Source: Endozoicomonas numazuensis (lineage in GTDB: Bacteria > Pseudomonadota > Gammaproteobacteria > Pseudomonadales > Endozoicomonadaceae). From it: a stretch of 64,000 nucleotides of DNA. The position numbers and the translations under genes were made by a program. Location: positions 568,601 through 632,600 of the forward strand of contig NZ_JOKH01000001.1 of assembly GCF_000722635.1 (NCBI RefSeq), read 5' to 3'. Below the pieces are notes generated by a model. It worked only from the letters and a program-made list of their open reading frames with translations, did not search any database and was not told the DNA's origin. This document shows positions 36,219 through 45,597 of this stretch, in pieces; positions within the stretch are counted from its first letter, which is position 1, and the number at the start of each line of letters is the position of its first letter.

Positions 36219-37586
36219 CTAGAAAATATAATTCAATTGTGCAGCCACAATATGAGAACTGTTGTTGTATTCGCCGGTAAAAGTGCCGTAGCTCTCAACA
36301 ACTTCGGGCGAATCACCGGGAGGGTTATGTTTAGTCTCGCTGACTTTTCCTTTCTTCAGACTGACATAGGCGTAGGAGAGATCGATGGAAAACTTAGGAT
36401 CTGCTTTCCAGTTCGCTCCCAGCGTAAACCAGTTACGATCGGCGTCCGGTGTACGCGCTGTACGATTTTTGTCGTCCACAGGTGACTGATCGAACATATA
36501 GCCAGCCCGGAGCTTCCACTCGGGTGCAACCTGCCAGGAAGCCCCAAAACTCCAGGACCAGACGTCTGTCCATTTAATAGGGATATAACTGGATAGATCT
36601 GAATTATCTGCCCTGACATAAAACTCTTCGAAGCGACTCCAACGGGTCCAGGTGGCATCAGCCATCAGAGTCCATTCATCATTAAGATGATGAGTCAGAC
36701 TTAATGCTGCCTTTTCAGGCATGGTGATATCCAGTTTGGCTTTTGATTTTTCATTCACAGGGAGTGTTTGCCCAAAAAGGGTCGCTGTTCCGTTAGCTGC
36801 TACATCTCCCTTTAACTTGAAATCTAACTGTGAAAAATAGGATAAACCTAGGTAGGTTTGCTCTCTAACCCTCCAGAGGGCACCAACAGTCCACCCTATA
36901 GCCTCAGCGTCGCCATCTACTTTTGCATCAATGTTCGCATTCTGTGGAGGTATAGAAATAGGAGGATCGGTAGGAGCAGTTCCACTACTCTTTTGTGTCA
37001 GCTCTCCTTTTACATAAGATCCTATCAATCCAAAACCAACAGAAAAGTCCTCCTGAAACTTGTAGGACACAGTACCCTGAATATTAATCGTTTTAACGCT
37101 GGTTTTGTTGCCAAAATACTGACCAGCCCAGCTCTTGTCATAATCCAGCTCAATACCATAGGGAGCATAACCGCTTAAACCAAAGCTGAGCTGTTCGTTC
37201 ATAGGGATAACAAAATGTCCAAACGGAACCAATGTGGTTGATTGGAAGTCTTTGGTTTTACCCTGAGCAACAACCTCTAGCTGTCCTTGAAGGTTGGGTG
37301 CAATATGCTGCCCCTCAAACTCCCCCCCTTCAAAAATAACAGCAGAACCCACAGAAATCTGGGTACCTTCAACATAAGCAATACCCGCTGGGTTATTGGC
37401 TGCGATCGACGCGTCCTGTGGGTTAGAAGCCTTCCCCGCAAAGGCTGTTCCCATATAACCGGCCGAGTTTTCGTAGATGCCATAACCGGCAGATTGCGCT
37501 GTACTGGAATGAAAAGAAAATGCCATAGCAGCAAAAAGAGGGGACAGAACCGCCACCCTCTGTCGTGAACAGAAAGCCATCTTCAA
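36219..37586 (-). CDS. FadL/OmpP1/TodX-family outer-membrane porin
   Basis: 455 residues. A signal peptide (ending HSSTAQSAG) is followed by the FadL hatch motif region YENSAGYMGTAFAGKASNPQDASIAANNPAGIAY, then amphipathic strands ending in the C-terminal aromatic LNYIF typical of beta-barrels. The family carries long-chain fatty acids or other hydrophobic compounds across the outer membrane. A second paralogue lies 2.7 kb away on the other strand. Confidence 0.9.
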   Translation of the reverse strand: MKMAFCSRQRVAVLSPLFAAMAFSFHSSTAQSAGYGIYENSAGYMGTAFAGKASNPQDASIAANNPAGIAYVEGTQISVGSAVIFEGGEFEGQHIAPNLQGQLEVVAQGKTKDFQSTTLVPFGHFVIPMNEQLSFGLSGYAPYGIELDYDKSWAGQYFGNKTSVKTINIQGTVSYKFQEDFSVGFGLIGSYVKGELTQKSSGTAPTDPPISIPPQNANIDAKVDGDAEAIGWTVGALWRVREQTYLGLSYFSQLDFKLKGDVAANGTATLFGQTLPVNEKSKAKLDITMPEKAALSLTHHLNDEWTLMADATWTRWSRFEEFYVRADNSDLSSYIPIKWTDVWSWSFGASWQVAPEWKLRAGYMFDQSPVDDKNRTARTPDADRNWFTLGANWKADPKFSIDLSYAYVSLKKGKVSETKHNPPGDSPEVVESYGTFTGEYNNSSHIVAAQLNYIF

Positions 37587-37691
37587 ACCTCAATGTGTGT
37601 GTTGGTTTGAAAGGTATAGACGCAGAAACGCTTCCATGCCTCGTTTTACAGGCATAAACGACGACTAGTGAATAACTGTTATTAAAACTTT

Positions 37692-37728
37692 GGGAACTCT
37701 GATCAAATAGCTATATAACAGAGTTCCC
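37692..37728 (-). terminator. Hairpin after the TRIC-type gene
   Basis: GGGAACTCTG and CAGAGTTCCC form a 10-bp perfect stem with a 17-nt AT-rich loop, seven bp after the stop codon on the minus strand. There is a modest T tract. Confidence 0.6.
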
Positions 37729-37734
37729 TTCAGG

Positions 37735-38349
37735 TCAGCGGGCAACTGGAGGCAGATCAAAGCGGGGAAGTGAGAGTTTTTTGTACATGGCCAAAAGTCT
37801 TAATAACAGCACCAGTCCTGCAGAAAGCAAAGTCGCTTCATTAACCCCTATGTGTGACTCCAGCGTAACAAAGACAGCACCACCCGCCATTGCTGCAAAG
37901 GCATACACTTCTTTCTTTAGCACCAGAGGTACTTCACCAGACAGTAAATCCCGGATAGCGCCACCGCCACAACCGGTCAGCACGCCCATCATTACCGCAA
38001 CAATGGGAGAAGCACCAAATGCCAGTGCCTTGGTCACGCCAATCACCGTAAAAACGGCCAGACCTAAAGCATCGGAAATTAACAATAAATGGTGCGTTCG
38101 CTCATGCCAGCGCCTGACCAGAATAGCCAGCAGGGTTGAGGCAAGAATAACCATCACATAATCGTGATCCTGAACCCAAAAAACCGGCGTTGCCCCTAAA
38201 AGAACATCGCGAATCGTGCCACCGCCTACGGCAGTGACAAAAGCCAGAACCATTGCACCAAAAATATCCATATCTTTCCGGCAGGCCAGCCAGGCACCGC
38301 TGATAGCAAACACAGCAGTACCGAATAAATCCAGGGTATAAAGCAGCAT
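37735..38349 (-). CDS. TRIC/UPF0126 family membrane protein (YicG/YadS type)
   Basis: 204 residues and about seven TM helices. The repeated glycine motifs TAVGGGTIRDVLLG and TGCGGGAIRDLLSGEVP are diagnostic of prokaryotic TRIC cation channels, here in the inner membrane. Some relatives (YicG/YadS) have been linked to glycine uptake, so the substrate is open. It is monocistronic. Confidence 0.9.
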   Translation of the reverse strand: MLLYTLDLFGTAVFAISGAWLACRKDMDIFGAMVLAFVTAVGGGTIRDVLLGATPVFWVQDHDYVMVILASTLLAILVRRWHERTHHLLLISDALGLAVFTVIGVTKALAFGASPIVAVMMGVLTGCGGGAIRDLLSGEVPLVLKKEVYAFAAMAGGAVFVTLESHIGVNEATLLSAGLVLLLRLLAMYKKLSLPRFDLPPVAR

Positions 38350-38686
38350 GAATGTGAGACTGATTAGGGTGAATTAATATTCGAATTATAAGTTCTAAGC
38401 ACACTGCCCCATATCAGGACCCGTACTTAATTCAGCAAGAACTTTCCACCAGCATCGAACCTCAAGCATGCCCGGACACCCTAACCCGGAAAATTCATCA
38501 AGCCGCTCTGATCAGAGCAAAGACTGCTGAAATACAAAGATGTTCGCTTTCTGATGTGTACGAAAATAGAAAATTAAGAAGGCAAAAAGAATGCTTTCGG
38601 AGCCACGGTATAAATGCCTGGAAGAGGTATTGATGACTGACTACCGCAGTGTCATCCCTGCGGTAGTCACATGATCGGCAAAGCCG
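38350..38686. other. Spacer between TRIC-type and YqhA-type genes
   Basis: No coding potential seen. Apart from the hairpin at 38638-38669 it holds the promoter region of the TRIC-type gene; a TATTCGAAT-like motif near 38371 resembles the palindrome before the second porin gene. Confidence 0.5.
38638..38669 (-). terminator. Hairpin after the YqhA-type gene
   Basis: TGACTACCGCAG and CTGCGGTAGTCA form a 12-bp perfect stem with an 8-nt loop, 17 bp after the stop. There is no T run, so its efficiency is unclear. Confidence 0.6.
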
Positions 38687-39226
38687 TTAATCAAGCAGAT
38701 TTTCTGACACTGGACTGCCAGGACCACTCGGCTTGGTTTTTTTCCTGCCGTAGTAATCCAGAAAACCCATCAGCAAAGCAGATATCACGAATGTCATATG
38801 CATCACGACATTCATCAGCAATTTGTCGTTGGTTATGTTTTCTGCATTCATGAACACTTTCAACAATTGAATGGACGATATCGCGACGATGGAGGCCGCC
38901 AGTTTGGCCTTCAGTGAACTGCTGTCCATTTTACCCAGCCAGCTCAGCTTTTCAGTATCGTCATCAATGTCCAGCTTGGAGACAAAATTCTCATAGCCGG
39001 AGTACATCACCATCACAATCAGGCCAGCCACCAGAACCACATCAATCAGTGTCAGCACCTTTAAAGTAACATCGTGCTCTGCCAGCTCCAGAACATTGAA
39101 GCCCAGATAAAGTACTCCCTGGAAGAACTCAATCAGTAACACAATGAGCACCAGGCTCAACCCCAGATACATGGGTGCCAGTAACCAGCGTGCAGAATAC
39201 AGCACACGCTCAAGCAATCTCTCCAT
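38687..39226 (-). CDS. yqhA: UPF0114 (YqhA) inner-membrane protein
   Basis: 179 residues, four TM helices. [24 protein letters not shown] and the [11 protein letters not shown] and [27 protein letters not shown] segments are the family signature. The molecular role is unknown. The ATG at 39226 has AGGT five bases upstream; GTG 39232 would add two residues. Confidence 0.9.
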   Translation of the reverse strand: MERLLERVLYSARWLLAPMYLGLSLVLIVLLIEFFQGVLYLGFNVLELAEHDVTLKVLTLIDVVLVAGLIVMVMYSGYENFVSKLDIDDDTEKLSWLGKMDSSSLKAKLAASIVAISSIQLLKVFMNAENITNDKLLMNVVMHMTFVISALLMGFLDYYGRKKTKPSGPGSPVSENLLD

Positions 39227-40261
39227 CAACACCTATACCTCTGACATCAGTAAAATCAGGTTTAAACGGTGCCCTATTTTGCTCTGATTAGCGGGGTTTC
39301 GCCAGTCAGGACAGTCCAATAAGAATCTGAACTAATAGAAGTGAAGGGAGCCAAGGCCTCACAAGAGAAGGTGCGAGTAAGTCCTATGCGTTCTCTGCAA
39401 GGCAATGGCTCCTGGAACTCAGTTATAAGAAGCTTCATTGATGGCGTTGCTGGAGCCCTCAAGGGAGAATTTTACAGTACGGCTCACTGCTTCTTCCAAC
39501 TCTCCTTCGTCATCGAGAGGCTGAAAGGAGTACCCCATTTTCAGGTTTTCAGCCATTTTCATCTGATCTGCCAACCCTCTCATTTCCTGATAATTATCCC
39601 GCTCACTAAAAATGCAGTTGCCAGTGCTGGTGTATATTTTTTAATCATTACTGCTTATCTTTCGGTTTTTATACTTAATGTTTTAAGCACTCAACCAGAC
39701 CTGCTTACCTTCACTGGATGTTTGTTTTTTATTCTGCCCTTGGTGGTCTCTTTGAGCTGTTTTGGACTTTATATCAAACGTCAATGTATGTATAGACAAA
39801 AGTCAGACAGTCGTCTTAGATGTTTTTTTCACTTTTATTACTGAGTGCTCTGACTTTAATCAAACCCCATCAACGAAATAAAAACCATTACATATCATAA
39901 GGTTACCGATAAACCAGATAATCAAACCATCTTGATTTTATTAAAACAAAAATCGAATAGTATTCGAATTTTAATTAACAACACACACTATCTTGACTCA
40001 TCACTTTTAAACAGGGATATTTCGTACCGTTGTTTCAAATGCCCGTTTAAATGCATTGAGAGAATCGCATTTTAATAACTGGATATTTACAAAACGACAA
40101 CAGAAATTCCTAATAAGCATAAATAGACTAGCGGCCTTTTCGACCACCGAACCTTATAAGACTTCAAAAGAGCAAACAGGGTTCGTAATCAGGCAGGCTC
40201 ATGCCACTTGTTTATAAAAACAAAGAGTCGCCTTCCGGTCTTGCCACCATCAGGAGTTGTA
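39227..40261. other. Gene-poor region ahead of the second porin gene
   Basis: A frame at 39341-39844 (+, GTG start, up to 167 codons) has a C-terminal half with two possible TM helices (VYFLIITAYLSVFILNVL; FTGCLFFILPLVVSLSCFGLYI), but its N-terminal part overlaps a short antisense frame and looks patched. I would not call a gene with confidence. A perfect palindrome, TCGAATA-G-TATTCGA, lies at 39953-39967 in the AT-rich porin leader. Confidence 0.35.
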
Positions 40262-41599
40262 ATGACAAGCCATACACGTTCCCCTCATTTTTTCGTCTCT
40301 CCATTCGCTGTAGCCTCATCTCTGGCTATTGCTGTATCAGCAGGTAATGCTGTTGCCGGTGGTTTTGAAAAAGCGACCCTCTGGGATGCCGAATACAGTG
40401 CACTGGCAGGTGCTGCTGTTTCTTCTGTAAATGATTCCAGCGCTATCTTCTTTAACCCGGCCGGTATGGCTTTTGCAGAATCCAATGATATTGCTCTGCA
40501 CGTTTCCCCTACCTTTACGACCACCAATGGTCCTGCGGGCGGCCAAGGTACTTTTATTGATGGAGAAACCAACTTCTCTCCAGCCGGTGGTTTTACAGGG
40601 CTGTTTAAGCTGAACGAAAAGTTCACCATGGGTTACGGTATTTATGCTGCCGGTGGTGCTGCTTCCAAGTATGAAGATGTGACTGTTGGTGATAAGTTCA
40701 CCGTGCCACTACCTGGCCCTTTTCCTGATGTCAATGTGAACGCTGTAACTGGAGATTACTCTACTGACATTCAGATTATTGAAGCTGGTTTAGGTCTTTC
40801 ATATCGCATCAATAAAAACTGGGCTGTAGGTGGAACTTATCGACTTACTTATGCCACTGCAGATATCAACTTGCTCGCTACCCAAGCAGCTTTTGGTAAC
40901 AATGTTGGAGCATCTGTTGGCTACAACGACATGAGCGGCTTCAATACTTTCGGTGTCCGACTGGGTGCAATGTTCCGCTCTGACGATAACCGCTGGGGCT
41001 GGGGTATCAATTACCGCTCAGAAGTCGATGTCGAAGCAGATGGCGATTACAACTACAGAGATGGCACAGGTGCCACTGCTAAAGGTGATGCTACTGCCAA
41101 GACAGCACTGCCAATGCAAATTTCTACCGGTGTAGACTACCAAGTTGCTCCTAACTGGACCCTGTTCGGCGAAATCACATACTCCGAGTACAGCAACAAC
41201 GAACAGATCAAGTTTACTTCTGATGATGTCAGCGATCTCGCTGTACCTGCGATCAACTCCAACTGGGAAGACCAGTACAACTACCGTATTGCTGCTGAGT
41301 ACACCGGTATTGAGAACTGGGCTCTGAGAGCCGGTTACATCTATACAACGGCGGTTGTACCAGAAGAATATGCTGCCCCTACTTTCTCTACGCCAGCCAA
41401 TGCCCACTCCTTCACCTTCGGTGCTGGTACCACCATTCTGGACGGCCAGGTTGCTCTGGACTTTGCTGCTGAGTACAACATGGCTGAGAATGACAGTGTG
41501 AAAGGTGGCGGCGACCTTACCAGCACCACCAAAGCTTACGCTGGTAAGTATGAGTCTAATGCATACGCTCTCCACGCTTCTGTGAAGTACAAGTTCTAA
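40262..41599 (+). CDS. Second FadL/OmpP1-family outer-membrane porin
   Basis: 445 residues. It has a signal peptide (ending SAGNAVAGG), then FEKATLWDAEYSALAGAAVSS with SSAIFFNPAGMAF, the FadL N-terminal hatch and NPA motif, and a barrel ending in YKF. The ATG at 40262 follows CAGGAG; an earlier ATG at 40208 lacks a ribosome site. It has a long AT-rich leader and its own terminator. Sequence differs widely from the porin at 36219, so the substrates may differ. Confidence 0.9.
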   Translation: MTSHTRSPHFFVSPFAVASSLAIAVSAGNAVAGGFEKATLWDAEYSALAGAAVSSVNDSSAIFFNPAGMAFAESNDIALHVSPTFTTTNGPAGGQGTFIDGETNFSPAGGFTGLFKLNEKFTMGYGIYAAGGAASKYEDVTVGDKFTVPLPGPFPDVNVNAVTGDYSTDIQIIEAGLGLSYRINKNWAVGGTYRLTYATADINLLATQAAFGNNVGASVGYNDMSGFNTFGVRLGAMFRSDDNRWGWGINYRSEVDVEADGDYNYRDGTGATAKGDATAKTALPMQISTGVDYQVAPNWTLFGEITYSEYSNNEQIKFTSDDVSDLAVPAINSNWEDQYNYRIAAEYTGIENWALRAGYIYTTAVVPEEYAAPTFSTPANAHSFTFGAGTTILDGQVALDFAAEYNMAENDSVKGGGDLTSTTKAYAGKYESNAYALHASVKYKF

Positions 41600-41626
41600 G
41601 ACTGTTCTTCAGCAGAGTCATACTTT

Positions 41627-41656
41627 AAGGCCACAGATCGAAAGATCTGTGGCCTT
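41627..41656. terminator. Bidirectional terminator
   Basis: AAGGCCACAGATC-GAAA-GATCTGTGGCCTT: a 13-bp perfect stem with a GNRA loop, followed by ATTTATTTT on the plus strand. It lies between the porin and the convergent phosphatase gene. Confidence 0.88.
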
Positions 41657-41673
41657 ATTTATTTTAAAGAGAG

Positions 41674-42306
41674 TTATTCCACTATCTTTGAGGTCCGATC
41701 GATCCCCGGGCAACGGTCACTGAGATTGTGGATGGAAAGCTCCTGTTCTTTCAGTTCCATTTCCGGCGGTTTCTGATCCCAGTTCATTTTGATAATCAGC
41801 ACCCGGTTGTACTCTTCATTTCCCCAGTCTTCTGTTAACTGATAATTGCCAAACTGTTTCTGCAACTCCTTAACAAAACGCAGAATCTCAGAATGCTCCC
41901 AGACAAGGTAGAGCGTTGCATGATGATACTTGGTCTTGGTGACTTCCGAGGCTAATGCTCTCACCTGCTTGTAGCCGAACTGGACATTTACAGGCAGACC
42001 CAGACGAATAGCCGTAGGCTCTATCGTCGCCAGAGGCCTGACATAATCGTAATGCTTTTGATCACCATGCCTTTCATAAACCCGATCAGAAGGTTTGGGC
42101 GCAAAAAGGAAATCCGGCTTTGGGTACTTCTCCAACAGTAAATCCGGCAATAACAGAGATCGGTTCAGCCCCCGACAGTCCAGCTGCCCAAGACCTGCCT
42201 TTGGTTTCTCTCCATGCCGGAAAATCACCAGTGTTTCTTCAGTCGACTGAGCATTGACAAAAGAGGCTACCAAGCCAGTGAGCAGGAAAAAAACCAGGTA
42301 CTTCAT
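41674..42306 (-). CDS. Exported histidine-phosphatase-family protein
   Basis: 210 residues. A signal peptide (MKYLVFFLLTGLVASFVNA) is followed by the catalytic motif R30-H31-G-E-K and a second His138 in VWEHSE. Branch 1/2 histidine phosphatases use these to form a phosphohistidine. The periplasmic location suggests phosphomonoester or phytate-like scavenging; the substrate is unknown. Confidence 0.82.
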   Translation of the reverse strand: MKYLVFFLLTGLVASFVNAQSTEETLVIFRHGEKPKAGLGQLDCRGLNRSLLLPDLLLEKYPKPDFLFAPKPSDRVYERHGDQKHYDYVRPLATIEPTAIRLGLPVNVQFGYKQVRALASEVTKTKYHHATLYLVWEHSEILRFVKELQKQFGNYQLTEDWGNEEYNRVLIIKMNWDQKPPEMELKEQELSIHNLSDRCPGIDRTSKIVE

Positions 42307-42368
42307 AGAACAACGTCTCTGTAGAAAATGAATATGACTACAGATTAGCCATTAATGAAAATAATAGT

Positions 42369-43424
42369 TTAACGGATCTCAAAATCGACTCGGCTGTAGC
42401 CCTGAGCCCTACAGAACTTATCGACCAGAGATTGCACCAGAACCTCCGGCGGCTGACGTATTCCTTCTGCCCAAGGCTGAGAAATCAGTAAGGAAGCACT
42501 CTCATTGTAGAGCGCGAAAATAGGATCAATGAACTTCATCTGGGTGGGCTCTTCCAGAATAAAATTAAAGGCCGCCTTATTATTCTCTACGGACTGATCT
42601 GGAACGGACTTTCCATATTCATCTTCAGCACCCATGTTGATGAGCACCGCCTTGCTCTCCAGAAATGCCTGCAATGGATAGTACTTTTCAATGAAACCGT
42701 AAAGGCCTGTTGCCGTAACAATAAAATCAGCTTCAGCAACAGCAGCAAGCACACTTTGCTCATCGTCGGCCTTTATCCAACCTGCAATACCATTACCAGC
42801 CGGTCTCTTTCTAAGCTCAACAACGGTGACCTGAGCTTGCTCAGAAAGCAGGGCCCGGCTAATGCCCACACCGACTTTACCATAACCAAACAGCAGTACT
42901 TTCTTGTCTTTTAAGTTCTCATAGCCCGATTGTTTCATGGCTCTGAGCAGGCCATCACCTGTACCAAGCACCGTTTCAAGATTTTTAACCAGCGTTGAAT
43001 CAACATCCAGACAGGGCTTACCATTGAGGCTGTGATAATAACTCAATCCGCTACGCGTCAATTCCACATAGCCATCTCTGGCCTCAAGGTCAGCATGATC
43101 CCCACAACAATCGAGAATGACATCAAAGGACAGGACATCAGGCACCTTCTCATAACAACTGACCCCCTTACTTTGAAACAGGGCAACAACTTCCGGGTCC
43201 GCATCAATAATCTCTGGCCAGGAGAGCGTCAGCTCTGCACCACCAGCAACCATAGGAAGCAGAGCGACCTGAGTATTCTGAGTGAGGGGAGCAGCATAGA
43301 GTATCCGTTTGCCAGAGAAGGGTTTCTCGTTTTCAAAACGCTTCATCTGCTCCAGCAGACAGGGGTATTCCCGGGTAGAAAAGCTACGATCTACCGCATG
43401 TTGTAATGTTTGAAATAGAGTCAT
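42369..43424 (-). CDS. S-adenosylhomocysteine-hydrolase-like NAD-binding protein
   Basis: 351 residues, shorter than AhcY (430-490). The Rossmann segment KKVLLFGYGKVGVGISRALL, the domain-swap GTGDGLLRAMK and the late FIDPIFALYNESA resemble SAHH. The C-terminal tail that completes the NAD site in true AhcY is missing, as are several active-site motifs. It may be a dehydrogenase-like relative with another substrate. It is monocistronic. Confidence 0.65.
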   Translation of the reverse strand: MTLFQTLQHAVDRSFSTREYPCLLEQMKRFENEKPFSGKRILYAAPLTQNTQVALLPMVAGGAELTLSWPEIIDADPEVVALFQSKGVSCYEKVPDVLSFDVILDCCGDHADLEARDGYVELTRSGLSYYHSLNGKPCLDVDSTLVKNLETVLGTGDGLLRAMKQSGYENLKDKKVLLFGYGKVGVGISRALLSEQAQVTVVELRKRPAGNGIAGWIKADDEQSVLAAVAEADFIVTATGLYGFIEKYYPLQAFLESKAVLINMGAEDEYGKSVPDQSVENNKAAFNFILEEPTQMKFIDPIFALYNESASLLISQPWAEGIRQPPEVLVQSLVDKFCRAQGYSRVDFEIR

Positions 43425-43583
43425 CCAGCCGCACCTGATGGTTGTTTCTGTTCTGATTCAGCTTTAAAGAAAGCACTGAAGTCTGAACTGTCAAACCTGA
43501 TGACTGAGAATTGCACTCGAGAATAAAGTTCAGTAGAGCGGCCCCCTCTCCCCGCAGCGAAATGTTAATGCTTATGCATACGC

Positions 43584-43645
43584 TGTTCATCCTGAGCTTG
43601 CTGAAGGATTCGGGTAATGTACTTCCACTGGCTCAGGATAAACGG
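43584..43645. repeat. Imperfect inverted repeat upstream of the SAHH-like gene
   Basis: GTTCATCCTGAGC and GCTCAGGATAAAC face each other with one mismatch. The core resembles the GAGCCTG-type REP arms after gdhA. It lies in the spacer between the SAHH-like gene and the ABC transporter operon. Confidence 0.45.
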
Positions 43646-43660
43646 TATGGGATTTAGCAC

Positions 43661-43703
43661 CTAGGAGCCTGACCGAGAATAGGCAGGTCGGTCAGGCTCC
43701 TAG
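43661..43703 (-). terminator. Long hairpin overlapping the aapP stop
   Basis: A perfect 16-bp inverted repeat (43661-43676 / 43688-43703; CTAGGAGCCTGACCGA arm) with an 11-nt loop. The stop codon of the ATPase gene (43700-43702) is within the stem. It probably terminates or protects the aap transcript. It shares AGGAGCCTGACCG with 21298. Confidence 0.7.
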
Positions 43704-44470
43704 TGACTGAGAATTTGCCCCAAAAACTCTTTGGTGCGCTCGGACTCCGGAGAATTAAAAAAGATATCGGGTGTGGCTTCTTCCACTATTTGCCCCTGAT
43801 CCATAAAGATCATGCGGTCCGCAACCGTTTTGGCAAAGCCCATTTCATGGGTCACACAGATCATGGTCATACCTTCGTTGGCCAACTCAACCATAACATC
43901 CAGTACTTCCTTGATCATTTCCGGATCCAGTGCGGAAGTAGGCTCATCAAATAACATGATTTCAGGATTCATGCAGAGGCTTCGGGCAATTGCCACACGT
44001 TGCTGCTGCCCACCGGAGAGTTGTCCCGGAAACTTATCGGCCTGATCAGGAATACGGACACGCTCAAGGTATTCCATCGCCGTTTTTTCCGCTTCCTTTT
44101 TAGCTGTTTTTCTGACCCAGACCGGTGCAAGCGTGCAGTTTTCAAGCACTGTCAAATGAGGAAACAGATTGAACTGTTGAAAAACCATACCGACTTCACG
44201 ACGCACCTTTTCTATATTTTTCAGATCCCGGTTAAGTTCAGTACCATCTACAATGATCTGGCCTTCCTGATGTTCTTCCAGAGCATTAATGCAACGAATG
44301 AGTGTTGATTTACCGGACCCCGAGGGTCCACAGATCACAATCTTTTCTCCACGCACCACATCCAGATTAATGTCTCTAAGGACATGGAAACTGCCATACC
44401 ATTTATTGACCCCATTCAATTTAATGACAGGGCTTGTTGGGTCTTTGCCTTCCCTTACCATCTTTTCCAT
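43700..44470 (-). CDS. aapP: Polar amino-acid ABC transporter, ATPase
   Basis: A 256-residue cytoplasmic ATPase. Walker A is GPSGSGKST, the signature LSGGQQQR, Walker [14 protein letters not shown], and the H-loop Val-Thr-His. It energises the AapQ/AapM permease pair and is last in the aapJQMP operon. Confidence 0.95.
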   Translation of the reverse strand: MEKMVREGKDPTSPVIKLNGVNKWYGSFHVLRDINLDVVRGEKIVICGPSGSGKSTLIRCINALEEHQEGQIIVDGTELNRDLKNIEKVRREVGMVFQQFNLFPHLTVLENCTLAPVWVRKTAKKEAEKTAMEYLERVRIPDQADKFPGQLSGGQQQRVAIARSLCMNPEIMLFDEPTSALDPEMIKEVLDVMVELANEGMTMICVTHEMGFAKTVADRMIFMDQGQIVEEATPDIFFNSPESERTKEFLGQILSH

Positions 44471-44500
44471 GGAGACCTCTCATTTTTATTATGCTTGAAT

Positions 44501-45586
44501 TTAATTCTTTTCCAGGCGCTGGCTGTACTTGGACATCCCAAAGCAGAACAACCAGAAAACAAACCCGGCAAAAAGATAACCTTCAACAGCGCTTCCCAGC
44601 CATTCGGGATCATTCAGACCGGCCTGAACAATAGAAAGCAGATCAAACAGACCAATGACCAATACCAGACTGGTATCTTTAAACAGGGCAATAAAAGTAT
44701 TCACGATTCCGGGAATAACCAGACGGACAGCCTGAGGCAGAACCACCAGCAACATACTTTGCCAATACCCCATTCCGAGACTCTGGCAGGCTTCCGCCTG
44801 ACCTCTTGGAATCGCCTGCAATCCACCACGCACCACTTCTGCCATATAAGCCGACTGGAACATGACGATCCCAATCATAGCCCTGACCAGTTTGTCGAAA
44901 ACAATTTCTTCCGGAACAAACAGTGGCAGCATGACCGAAGCCATAAACAGAACGGTAATCAGCGGAACGCCTCGCCACAGTTCAATATAAGCGGTACAGA
45001 ACGTCCGAATGACAGGCATGGAAGATCGCCTGCCAAGCGCTAACAAAACACCTATCGGTAATGACGCTAACATCCCATAAAGCGCCAGCACCAATGTCAC
45101 CATTAAACCACCCCACTGATGGGTTTCAACCACGGGCAGGCCGAAGAAACCACCTGACAGAACCAGCCAGGAGGTCACTGGTAACACCAGTAATCCCAAA
45201 CCCAGAGCCAGCTTCTTGCCGGGAATAGCCGGAATCATTAGCCAACCCAATACCAAAGCCAGTTGTGCAAAAAAGAGATTAACTCGCCAAGTTTCACTCT
45301 CCGGGTAGAAACCATATATAAACTGATCCAGTCGTGCAGTCACAAAAGCCCAGCAGGCGCCTTCAACATTACAGGCCGAACGGTTTTCACCCGTCCAGGT
45401 AGCATCCATGACCGCCCATTGCCAAAAGGGAGGAAGGATCAGATAGAGTCCATAGGCAATCGTCAGTGTAATCAGTGACTGAAAGGGGGTCGCAAACAAG
45501 TGCTCCCTCATCCAACCTAAAACCCCTCTCGAATTAACCGGAGGCTCTCTGGCAGGAATCATCTTCTGCTCCATCGCACTCTTCAT
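44501..45586 (-). CDS. aapM: Amino-acid ABC transporter permease, AapM type
   Basis: 361 residues, about eight TM helices. The C-terminal half carries the EAA loop (EVVRGGLQAIPRGQAEACQSLGM). As in other AapM proteins an N-terminal periplasmic domain (around ACNVEGACWAF) precedes the permease core. It lies 11 bp after aapQ. Confidence 0.93.
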   Translation of the reverse strand: MKSAMEQKMIPAREPPVNSRGVLGWMREHLFATPFQSLITLTIAYGLYLILPPFWQWAVMDATWTGENRSACNVEGACWAFVTARLDQFIYGFYPESETWRVNLFFAQLALVLGWLMIPAIPGKKLALGLGLLVLPVTSWLVLSGGFFGLPVVETHQWGGLMVTLVLALYGMLASLPIGVLLALGRRSSMPVIRTFCTAYIELWRGVPLITVLFMASVMLPLFVPEEIVFDKLVRAMIGIVMFQSAYMAEVVRGGLQAIPRGQAEACQSLGMGYWQSMLLVVLPQAVRLVIPGIVNTFIALFKDTSLVLVIGLFDLLSIVQAGLNDPEWLGSAVEGYLFAGFVFWLFCFGMSKYSQRLEKN

Positions 45587-45597
45587 TAACAGAATCC

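Noticed and set aside
39274-39462. Short minus-strand gene ahead of the porin
   Set aside because: It overlaps an equally doubtful frame on the other strand, and neither has a good start; left unassigned.
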